Notes under the pieces: generated by a model | What the model was told of the DNA's origin: nothing | The model's input: only the letters and a program-made list of their open reading frames with translations | Database searches by the model: none | Position numbers and translations under genes: made by a program | Part shown: positions 6,650 to 12,899 of the stretch, piece after piece | Layout of the letters: every line of letters starts with the position of its first letter | How positions within the stretch are numbered: the first letter of the stretch is position 1 | NCBI GenBank assembly: GCA_002385265.1 | Contig: DGDD01000083.1 | Coordinates: 1-14,195 of the forward strand | DNA from: Chitinophagaceae bacterium UBA3961 | Lineage (GTDB): Bacteria > Bacteroidota > Bacteroidia > Chitinophagales > Chitinophagaceae | Direction of reading: 5' to 3' | DNA: 14,195 nt

Positions 6650-7783
6650 TTAATATTGCTTATAGATCTTGCGGATGGTTCTAATGGCATCGTCAATATC
6701 GGCATAGCTCCATTTCTTAACGATTGTATCCTTATTCATTAAGAAGATGGTTGGATTTGCTCTTGCAGCCGTTTTTATGGCAGTAGCATCGCAGGTAAAA
6801 GGTGCTACTTGATAAAACAATCCGGGAGGTTTTTCATACAATTCTTGTAAGGGAACACTTGTTATCAAAACCCCTGGAATTCCACCTTGATGCGACGATT
6901 CATAGATCAATTTCTCTGCCTTTGGAATCCAGTCGCCTTGATTGTAATTTTCTCTCAAGAAAAAGAAGACTTTATAACCTTCGGCATTCAAAATAGTTTC
7001 GGTTGCAGGTTGTCCTTGTTGATTGGTGAGCGAAAAATCTTTAATTGCGGGCACCGCGTCACCTTGACGAATCAGTTTATCATAGCGACGAACAAATTCA
7101 TAAGTAGTATCATTGAAGTCTTCAGGGAACTTATCGGCTGTGAATTCAATTTCTTTCCCTTTGTTCTTGTACACAAAAGTAATAACAGTACTATCAGGCT
7201 TTGCACCGGGAGGTATTTTCATGCCGCCTAGAATATTTATCCCTTCTTTGTAGGGCAAACAGTCAACTACAGGAAGGTGCAACAATGTGTACCACATGAA
7301 AGAAAAGCTGAAGACTGCACTAAAGAATAGTACCAATACATTGTTCATTGTTGAGAGCAGCGGTTTGAACTTGTTTCTTTGAGAGAAAAGTAGAAGTATC
7401 AGCCCGGTTAGTACCAAATCTTTTATGAACGATTGCATAGCTGTTAACGGAATACAATTTCCGAAACAACCACATTCTTTTATTTTTCCGGAGATTACGG
7501 CGTATCCTGTTAAGAAGGTAAAAAACACAATTAGTAGCAGCAATAACCAGCTAAATAAGCGCATTTGCCAACCTACGATCACGGCAACTCCAGCAATAAT
7601 TTCAAAGCCAATCATCGCAATCGACAGCGCTAAAGTGTATTCGTTGAATTGGTGCAGGTTCCATACCTCAAAAAACTCCTGCATTTTGTAGCTCAAGCCT
7701 AATGGATCATTGGCTTTCACCAAACCGGAAAAGATAAACAGTAGCCCTACTACCCATCGAATGATCATCCAAACTGCTTTCAT
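6650..7783 (-). CDS. MauE/DoxX-like membrane protein with C-terminal thioredoxin-like domain (BT_3928-like)
   Basis: The 377-residue protein has four MauE/DoxX-like membrane helices (about 4-22, 50-71, 76-97 and 119-135) with a CGCFGNC motif at 104-110 between helices 3 and 4, then a fifth helix (149-168) and a soluble domain. In MauE-type proteins such cysteines are linked to disulfide or redox chemistry. The C-terminal half ends in a thioredoxin-like pattern (ANPTIFLMNKDTIVKKW, with the NPT resembling the cis-proline element). The place where CxxC would be reads ENYNQGDW, so that domain lacks the usual thiols. A further C175 follows helix 5. It resembles what is called the BT_3928 family in Bacteroidota, which to my knowledge has no defined function. 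It lies 9 bp after DUF1599 and 3 bp before the permease, so co-transcription is likely. Confidence 0.82.
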   Translation of the reverse strand: MKAVWMIIRWVVGLLFIFSGLVKANDPLGLSYKMQEFFEVWNLHQFNEYTLALSIAMIGFEIIAGVAVIVGWQMRLFSWLLLLLIVFFTFLTGYAVISGKIKECGCFGNCIPLTAMQSFIKDLVLTGLILLLFSQRNKFKPLLSTMNNVLVLFFSAVFSFSFMWYTLLHLPVVDCLPYKEGINILGGMKIPPGAKPDSTVITFVYKNKGKEIEFTADKFPEDFNDTTYEFVRRYDKLIRQGDAVPAIKDFSLTNQQGQPATETILNAEGYKVFFFLRENYNQGDWIPKAEKLIYESSHQGGIPGVLITSVPLQELYEKPPGLFYQVAPFTCDATAIKTAARANPTIFLMNKDTIVKKWSYADIDDAIRTIRKIYKQY

Positions 7784-7792
7784 AAAAAGTAA

Positions 7793-8341
7793 TTATGGTT
7801 TATGTTTTCCTTCTTCAATCAGAATCAATCCGAATACCGAATAATTAATAATATCAACGAAATTCGCATCAATGCCTTCGCTAATCAGCGTTTTACCATC
7901 ATTGGCTAAAATTTGCTTTATTCGTAAAAGCTTCATCAATATCAGATCAATGAAGCTTTCCTGGCTCATGTCTCTCCAAGCTTCTCCATAATCGTGATTT
8001 TTATCAAGCATCACTGATTTAGCGAATTCAATTTTTGTATCAAACCAATGCTGCACTTTATCGATGGGAAGATCTTCCATGCTTTCGCCATTTAATTCTA
8101 ACTGGATCAACCCAATTACTCCATAGTTCACAATACCTTTGAATTCACTGGTGATACTATCTCCAACTTTTTGAACTTGCGTTTGCTGAAGTGTTTTGAC
8201 ACGTTGGGCTTTGATGAAAATTTGATCAACAACCGAAATAATTCTTAAAACGCGCCAAGCGGTACCGTAATCACTCGCTTTTTTGACGAAAATGTCTCTG
8301 CAACCCTGTACCGCCTTCTTATACTGATCAATTGTACTCAT
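7793..8341 (-). CDS. DUF1599 protein with two tandem copies of the domain
   Basis: This 182-residue cytosolic protein is built from two copies of one module. The first has DYGTAWR (24-30), K44/R47, NYG (72-74) and G77. The second has DYGEAWR (117-123), K137/R140, NYS (166-168) and G171. The offset between copies is a constant 93-94 residues. The family, DUF1599 (PF07659), is also described as a nucleotide-modification-associated domain. The conserved Asp/Lys/Arg/Asn and the all-helical look would suit binding of a nucleotide or phosphate (inference). It is the first gene of the run that continues with the MauE/DoxX and permease genes, and it is divergent from folP across 78 bp. ATG start. The biochemical function is unknown to me. 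Confidence 0.85.
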   Translation of the reverse strand: MSTIDQYKKAVQGCRDIFVKKASDYGTAWRVLRIISVVDQIFIKAQRVKTLQQTQVQKVGDSITSEFKGIVNYGVIGLIQLELNGESMEDLPIDKVQHWFDTKIEFAKSVMLDKNHDYGEAWRDMSQESFIDLILMKLLRIKQILANDGKTLISEGIDANFVDIINYSVFGLILIEEGKHKP

Positions 8342-8419
8342 AAAATATACTTCTCCCGTTCAAATTAAGTTGGGTATGGAAATAAATGTGCAATTTTATC
8401 GTCCAAAAATAAAGATTCA
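8342..8419. promoter_or_regulatory. Divergent promoter region between DUF1599 gene and folP
   Basis: The 78-bp gap must carry promoters for both directions. On the minus strand, 8368-8361 reads TTAATTTG (7 of 8 to TAnnTTTG), ending 19 nt before the DUF1599 ATG. On the plus strand, TAAATGTG at 8383-8390 is also 7 of 8 and would suit folP. Neither has a good -33 element at the usual spacing, so both placements are tentative. Confidence 0.3.
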
Positions 8420-9250
8420 ATGTCAATTTTTAGTTTGAATTGTAAGGGTAAGTTGTTGATTGTGAATAAACCCATGGTTATGGGGATTATTAATTGTACA
8501 CCGGATTCTTATTTTTCAGACAGCCGAGTTGACAGCCTTCCCGACATTCTCGCTAAAGCCCACCAAATGGTTCAAGATGGAGCCGGGATACTGGATTTAG
8601 GTGGACAAAGCACAAGACCAGGAAGTAAAAGAATTCCTGCAAGTGTTGAGATGGAACGAGTAGTTCCGGCTGTCAGGGCCGTTCATGTGTCATATCCAGA
8701 TATTATCATTTCAGTTGACACCTACTATTCTTCCGTTGCAGCAGCTGCCTTGGAAGCAGGCGCATCTATTGTTAATGATGTTACCGGAGGCAGTTATGAC
8801 CCTGAAATACTTGAAGTAGCTCAGCAGTATAGAGCACCCTACGTATGCACGCATTTACCGGGAAATTTGGAATCGATAACGGATGCCATGCAAACCAATC
8901 AAGTGAGTGCTGAAGTGCTGCGTTTTTTTGAAACCAAATTGGATTCCCTGAGAAAAAAAGGCCTCAATGATATCATCATCGATCCTGGATTTGGTTTTGG
9001 GAAGTCTGTAGCTCAGAACTATGAACTACTGAAATCTGTTGCGGCTTTAAAAGCTATTGGCGCCCCCTTATTAATTGGGATTTCAAGAAAATCGATGGTG
9101 TATAAACCACTAAATATCAGTTCATCGGAAGCGCTTAGCGCAAGTTCCGCTTTACATATGTATGCGTTAGAACGCGGCGTAGATATTCTAAGAGTACACG
9201 ATGTAAAAGAAGCAACAGAATGTATTACGCTCTATAATTTATTGCAATAA
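8420..9250 (+). CDS. folP: Dihydropteroate synthase
   Basis: This enzyme joins 6-hydroxymethyl-dihydropterin diphosphate with p-aminobenzoate to give dihydropteroate in folate synthesis; it is the sulfonamide target. The 276-residue TIM-barrel protein has GIINCTPDSYFSDS (22-35), DLGGQSTRPG (59-68), SVDT with D100, NDVTGG, DPGFGFGK (188-195), the phosphate-binding SRKS (222-225) and RVHD (258-261). The commonest form of the second motif is GGESTRPG; here Gln63 replaces Glu, and THLPG replaces the more common MH-x-x-G. All catalytic and pterin-binding positions look intact, so I expect an active enzyme. ATG start, single gene, closed by a strong terminator. It is divergent from the DUF1599 gene. 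Confidence 0.97.
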   Translation: MSIFSLNCKGKLLIVNKPMVMGIINCTPDSYFSDSRVDSLPDILAKAHQMVQDGAGILDLGGQSTRPGSKRIPASVEMERVVPAVRAVHVSYPDIIISVDTYYSSVAAAALEAGASIVNDVTGGSYDPEILEVAQQYRAPYVCTHLPGNLESITDAMQTNQVSAEVLRFFETKLDSLRKKGLNDIIIDPGFGFGKSVAQNYELLKSVAALKAIGAPLLIGISRKSMVYKPLNISSSEALSASSALHMYALERGVDILRVHDVKEATECITLYNLLQ

Positions 9251-9277
9251 AAAAGGCAACGAAATTCGTTGCCTTTT
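9251..9277. terminator. Bidirectional terminator between folP and the FKBP gene
   Basis: A near-perfect palindrome directly after the folP stop: 9251-9263 pairs with 9265-9277 over 13 bases. The working form is a GGCAACG/CGTTGCC stem with a 5-nt loop, flanked by AAAA and TTTT. It therefore carries a T-run on both strands and can stop folP and the converging FKBP gene (stop at 9297). Confidence 0.85.
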
Positions 9278-9296
9278 CTAATTGATATCTTATTGA

Positions 9297-10244
9297 TTAA
9301 TGACCACCAGGCATTTGCTGCGCCGATTTAGGCATTGTATCAGAAACTTCCACAACTTCTACATCAAAAATTAGGTTTTCGTTTGGCTTGATGTCTTCAC
9401 CTGCTCCTTGTTTTCCGTAAGCATAGGCTGAAGGAATGTACAAACGACCTTTCCCCCCTTTCTTAAACAAACGCAATCCGTCATCCCAGCCTTTGATCGC
9501 ACCACGACCACCGATCATAAATGTGTACGGTTGGCCTGGGTGTTGAAATTTAGGATCAATGCTTGAGTCGAACACTTTACCAGCCATAGTTTGACCAGTA
9601 TACATTACTGAAACGTACTTACCACTATCCACTTGAGCACCGGTACCAGGATTGGTAATTTCTACCAAAGTTCCTTGGGGCGCAGATTGAACGGTAATAT
9701 TCTTCGATTTTACGTATGCATTCAGTGTTTCAAGATCTTTTAATTTTTGTTTTTCAGCTTCTTGTTCGGCTTTCTTCATGTAAACTTCCATGGTAGCCTT
9801 TCTGTCTGCATCCGCTAAATCTTGGGTAGCAAACAGGTCGATTACTTTGATAGTGAGGTATACTTTGTCTTTCGACTTTAAGAAAGCGGGCAACTGACCA
9901 CCATTCTTTTTGCGAATGGTATCTGCTTCAATGATCACCACGGCTGAATCCCCTTTTCTAAGAAAAGCAAAAATTTCATTGGGGTTGTAGTCTGGTGTGG
10001 CTGCGCTGTCAATAACAACGTAGGCAGGTCCATTTTCAGCAGAACTGAATAAAATTGAATCGCGAACTTTTTGAACGTATTCAAACTTTAGAAATTGTCC
10101 ATTCTTAGGAAGTGGATTTTTTTGATCAGAAATAATCTTGTACATCAATCCACTTTTAGTGCGTTTAAAACTACCGCCACCATTACATGCAGCAAAACCT
10201 AGCACGAACAAGGCAGCCAACGCCATCAAACTGAGTCTTTTCAT
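9297..10244 (-). CDS. FKBP-type peptidyl-prolyl isomerase lipoprotein with two FKBP-like domains
   Basis: The 315-residue protein is exported. A signal peptide (1-19) ends in FAAC, with C20 the likely lipid-modified residue, followed by NGGGS. Residues about 30-133 have the FKBP pattern but are degenerate. A charged helical linker (about 138-175, rich in Lys/Glu/Ala) leads to a full C-terminal FKBP domain (about 191-302). That domain keeps the typical active-site residues: Y215, F225, D226, W253, Y276 (in IPSAYAYG) and F293. It would catalyse proline isomerisation in periplasmic or outer-membrane protein folding. A lipid-anchored FKBP near ndk and a DHH phosphoesterase recalls the gliding protein GldI, but this protein is much longer and no other gliding gene is present. 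It follows nrnA by 65 bp and may have its own promoter. Confidence 0.92.
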   Translation of the reverse strand: MKRLSLMALAALFVLGFAACNGGGSFKRTKSGLMYKIISDQKNPLPKNGQFLKFEYVQKVRDSILFSSAENGPAYVVIDSAATPDYNPNEIFAFLRKGDSAVVIIEADTIRKKNGGQLPAFLKSKDKVYLTIKVIDLFATQDLADADRKATMEVYMKKAEQEAEKQKLKDLETLNAYVKSKNITVQSAPQGTLVEITNPGTGAQVDSGKYVSVMYTGQTMAGKVFDSSIDPKFQHPGQPYTFMIGGRGAIKGWDDGLRLFKKGGKGRLYIPSAYAYGKQGAGEDIKPNENLIFDVEVVEVSDTMPKSAQQMPGGH

Positions 10245-10280
10245 TTGTTGTTTTTTAATATTTATTGTTGCGATCGTAGA

Positions 10281-10288
10281 GAAAGATA
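10281..10288 (-). promoter_or_regulatory. Possible -7 box for the FKBP gene
   Basis: On the minus strand 10288-10281 reads TATCTTTC, 7 of 8 to TAnnTTTG, about 36 nt before the FKBP ATG. No -33 element is seen at the expected distance. The 65-bp gap from nrnA leaves room for an internal promoter. Confidence 0.3.
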
Positions 10289-10309
10289 AAGGTACGCGGT
10301 TTTAAGGCG

Positions 10310-11317
10310 CTACCCCAATTCCTCAGCATAATTCTTGATTACTTGTTGAAAATGATGCACTGTTGATTCAAGGCTGTCGCTGCTTCTACCGCCGGAGGCG
10401 TTGAAATGCCCACCACCTTCGAAATGGCGTCTTGCAAATGTATTTACATCGAAGTCGCCTTTGCTTCTAAAACTCCATTTGCGTTCTTCGTCGCGATCAA
10501 TCACTAAAGCAGCCATTTTAATACCTTGGATACTTAGAGGATAATTGACCAATCCATCAGTATCTCCGGTTTTAATTTGATAGCGCAGAAGATCCTTTTT
10601 AGAAATAGCAATCAATGCGGTATTCAATTCATAGTAAACCTCCATTCTATTCGAAAGTATGTGTCCGATGAATCGAAGGCGATTTTCTAGGAAATTATCG
10701 TAAACATTTTCGTGAACTTTTGTATGATTGAGCCCGGTAGCCTTCAATCGTGCAACCATTAGGTGAACGCTGGCAGATGCAGCCGGAAATCTAAATGAGC
10801 CGGTATCGGCCATCACCCCGGCATACAGTGCAGCTGCAATATCTTGATCTAGTAAATGATCATTTCCACTTTCTTGGATAAAATCATAAATCATTTCGCA
10901 AGTAGAGCTCTTCCCGGTATTGCTAATTCCATAGTTGAAATTAGGGGTATCAGGTTCTTGGTGGTGGTCGATTAGAATTTTGGTACAGTTAGCGGCTGCC
11001 AGCAAACCGGCCAAATGCTTGGTACGGTGAAAAATATTGAAATCTAGGCAAAACAGCCATTCCGTATCGTTCAAGATACCTGCAACTTTCTCTCTATTGT
11101 GCTCGAAATCAATTACTTGATCCACTCCCGACATCCAATTTAACCATCCGGCCCAATTGGTGGGCGACACTACTGTAACCTGGTGGCCTAATTTTTTGAG
11201 GACGGCAGCAAGTCCTAAAGACGAGCCCATGGCATCAGCATCGGGCTTTTGGTGAGTAGTAATAACCACTTTTCGTGGGCTACCTAAAAGTGGGTATAAC
11301 GCTTGAATTTGTTCCAT
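10310..11317 (-). CDS. nrnA: DHH/DHHA1 phosphoesterase, NrnA-like (oligoribonuclease / pAp phosphatase)
   Basis: NrnA-type enzymes degrade very short RNA oligonucleotides and dephosphorylate 3'-phosphoadenosine 5'-phosphate. The 335-residue protein has the metal-binding THQKPDADAMGSSLG (21-34), LDFN with its Asp, DHH at 117-119 in IDHHQEPD, and GVMADTGSFR. The DHHA1 domain closes with GGGHFNASGGR (301-311). The length is typical and the N-terminus matches the family start, which supports the ATG at 11315-11317. It is divergent from ndk, and the FKBP gene follows. The stop is TAG. The choice between oligoribonuclease and pAp phosphatase, or both, cannot be made from sequence. Confidence 0.92.
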   Translation of the reverse strand: MEQIQALYPLLGSPRKVVITTHQKPDADAMGSSLGLAAVLKKLGHQVTVVSPTNWAGWLNWMSGVDQVIDFEHNREKVAGILNDTEWLFCLDFNIFHRTKHLAGLLAAANCTKILIDHHQEPDTPNFNYGISNTGKSSTCEMIYDFIQESGNDHLLDQDIAAALYAGVMADTGSFRFPAASASVHLMVARLKATGLNHTKVHENVYDNFLENRLRFIGHILSNRMEVYYELNTALIAISKKDLLRYQIKTGDTDGLVNYPLSIQGIKMAALVIDRDEERKWSFRSKGDFDVNTFARRHFEGGGHFNASGGRSSDSLESTVHHFQQVIKNYAEELG

Positions 11318-11327
11318 TTGAAGTTGG

Positions 11328-11359
11328 CAAATTTGCGGAAATAATGGCCAAATCCCAAA
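11328..11359 (-). promoter_or_regulatory. Possible nrnA promoter with a very short leader
   Basis: On the minus strand TTTG (11359-11356) is an exact -33 element, followed after 20 nt by CAAATTTG (11335-11328), 7 of 8 to the -7 consensus. The box ends only 10 nt before the nrnA ATG, so the transcript would be nearly leaderless. Confidence 0.35.
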
Positions 11360-11385
11360 TTCAAATGGCTAAATCGACGATAAAT

Positions 11386-11416
11386 TATGAACTCAAGCAA
11401 ATTGGGTGTAACTTTG
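11386..11416 (+). promoter_or_regulatory. Probable ndk promoter
   Basis: TAACTTTG at 11409-11416 is an exact match to the -7 consensus TAnnTTTG. A 19-nt spacer separates it from TATG at 11386-11389, one mismatch from TTTG. The leader to the ndk ATG at 11440 would be about 15-20 nt. Confidence 0.6.
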
Positions 11417-11439
11417 CGGCCTAAATTGAAAAACAGACT

Positions 11440-11856
11440 ATGAGTAATCGTACGTTTACCATGATTAAGCCTGATGCCATGAAAAATGGTCATGCAGGAG
11501 CGATCCTTGATCGAATCATTAAAGAAGGGTTCCGTGTTGTGTCTTTGAAGCTAACTAAATTAAGTGCTGAAAAGGCAGGTGAATTCTATGCAGTGCACAA
11601 AGAGCGCCCTTTCTTTGGCGAATTAGTTGAATTCATGAGCAGTGGTCCCATCATTGCCGCAATCTTGGAAAAAGACGACGCAGTAGCTTCTTTCAGAACC
11701 TTGATTGGTGCTACCAATCCGGCTCAAGCTGCAGAAGGCACCATTCGCAAGTTGTTTGCGACATCTGTTGGTGAAAATGCAGTACACGGAAGCGACTCAG
11801 ACGAGAATGCAGCGATCGAAGGAAGTTTCTTCTTCAGTGGACTTGAAAAATTCTAA
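11440..11856 (+). CDS. ndk: Nucleoside diphosphate kinase
   Basis: This enzyme moves the gamma phosphate of ATP to other nucleoside diphosphates through a phosphohistidine and so balances the NTP and dNTP pools. The 138-residue protein has the normal length. It shows [12 protein letters not shown] (6-17) with K10, the nucleotide-binding [16 protein letters not shown] (55-70), [18 protein letters not shown] (90-107), and the active histidine H116 in [11 protein letters not shown] start 24 nt after an exact -7 box. It is divergent from nrnA, an enzyme of RNA end-product turnover, so both sides of this promoter region serve nucleotide pools. A single-gene unit with its own terminator. Confidence 0.98.
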   Translation: MSNRTFTMIKPDAMKNGHAGAILDRIIKEGFRVVSLKLTKLSAEKAGEFYAVHKERPFFGELVEFMSSGPIIAAILEKDDAVASFRTLIGATNPAQAAEGTIRKLFATSVGENAVHGSDSDENAAIEGSFFFSGLEKF

Positions 11857-11860
11857 ATAA

Positions 11861-11887
11861 AAAAAAGAGGCGATGCCTCTTTTTTTT
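11861..11887. terminator. Bidirectional terminator between ndk and the TraB-family gene
   Basis: AGAGGC (11866-11871) pairs with GCCTCT (11875-11880) around a GAT loop, extended by an A-run before and a T-run (11880-11887) after, so it works on both strands. Its 3' end overlaps the stop codon (11886-11888) of the converging TraB-family gene. Confidence 0.85.
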
Positions 11888-12833
11888 ATGGGTTTGCTTC
11901 AATACCTGATTTTACAATATTAGGGATTGGACGAACCGTATACCCTGCATTACGCAATAATTGCAATACTCCTTGTTTTCCCGGTAAATGCCCCGCTCCT
12001 ACAGCAATCAAATACGAACCTTTTGGCATGAGTTCTTGTAGCTTCTTCACCCAATTCTTATTTCGATTGAACAATAAAAGGTCCAAGTAGTTCGATGTTC
12101 CCGGATCCGATTGAACCGTCATTTTTTCAATTTCGTCTAAATCTTGCTTTTTGTAAACCGATACCAAGGCCATTGTTTGATCTAAGTAGTAAGATCCACT
12201 GTCCACATATCTCATCAATTCTCTGGCTTGATCTTTATAAGGAATACTATCAAAAATACCTGCTTGATAGGCCACGGTTTCCAAACCATTGATAACCTTA
12301 TCATGAGCTTTTGCTTCCTTCATAATTGCCGATTCCATTCCATCTTTTTCTTTACAATCGAGCCCCGATTCAGTTATTAATCCACTAATGAAAAAAGGCT
12401 TAAAACGAGTCATCATCGATAAGGGCAGCGGGCTTTTAGCCTTTAGATAGGTTTCCAATTTTTTGTATTCATCTACAGTTAACAGATCTGACAGCTTCAC
12501 CCCTCCTTTCATATTTACATGCTGCAGCATCCCCATCATTTGCATAATATTGTCCATGTCTATCTCAAAATACACCTCATTTACTTTATGAATTATTGTC
12601 TTAAGTGAATCACTTAACTGCGCATCTTCTGCACATAAAACATGCATGGTACCAAAAACATAAGTCGGCGCTTTTAGCCCATTCCCGGAAACCTCCCAAA
12701 GTAATGTGTTCATCTTTGAACTTGAATTATTTTGGGCTGCTTTAGGCTTTGCCTGACTGTAAGTGTAAGTACTGAGCAGCAGTAATAGCGACAACAGAAA
12801 AATAGTCTTGAAATAAATTTTACAAACTTGCAT
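11886..12833 (-). CDS. Secreted TraB/GumN-family protein
   Basis: The protein is 315 residues from the ATG chosen here. A signal peptide (about 1-26) with a long Leu core ends near TYSQ. The TraB/GumN domain begins with LLWEVSG and carries the family's two GxxH signatures, GTMH (61-64) and GAGH (279-282), with a GLET segment between them. Members of this fold (TraB, GumN, the animal TIKI proteins) are metal-dependent or suspected proteases, with the GxxH residues as the proposed metal ligands. The bacterial substrates are generally unknown. The frame stays open to a TTG at 12839, but ATG at 12831-12833 gives a better signal peptide start and is preferred. It sits alone between the ndk terminator and a divergent gene. 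Family firm, function unknown. Confidence 0.9.
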   Translation of the reverse strand: MQVCKIYFKTIFLLSLLLLLSTYTYSQAKPKAAQNNSSSKMNTLLWEVSGNGLKAPTYVFGTMHVLCAEDAQLSDSLKTIIHKVNEVYFEIDMDNIMQMMGMLQHVNMKGGVKLSDLLTVDEYKKLETYLKAKSPLPLSMMTRFKPFFISGLITESGLDCKEKDGMESAIMKEAKAHDKVINGLETVAYQAGIFDSIPYKDQARELMRYVDSGSYYLDQTMALVSVYKKQDLDEIEKMTVQSDPGTSNYLDLLLFNRNKNWVKKLQELMPKGSYLIAVGAGHLPGKQGVLQLLRNAGYTVRPIPNIVKSGIEANP

Positions 12834-12899
12834 AGACAAAAAATTCGCAGATTTAAAATTATGTATATATTTATCGCGCGATCTTAATTTAAACCATTT
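12834..12899. promoter_or_regulatory. Divergent region between the TraB-family and DUF3857 genes
   Basis: This AT-rich 66-bp gap should hold both promoters. On the plus strand TATATTTA (12866-12873) is 7 of 8 to TAnnTTTG with TTCG 18 nt upstream, a weak candidate for the DUF3857 gene. I see no clear minus-strand box. Confidence 0.25.

Noticed and set aside
6887..7231. Plus-strand reading frame of 114 codons inside the MauE/DoxX gene
   Set aside because: Antisense shadow; no recognisable motif, and the minus-strand protein is well supported.
11284..11493. Minus-strand reading frame across the nrnA-ndk gap
   Set aside because: It overlaps the 5' ends of both real genes and the divergent promoters; composition is not protein-like.
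12834..12839. TTG at 12839 as start of the TraB-family gene
   Set aside because: An ATG two codons later gives a normal signal peptide start.
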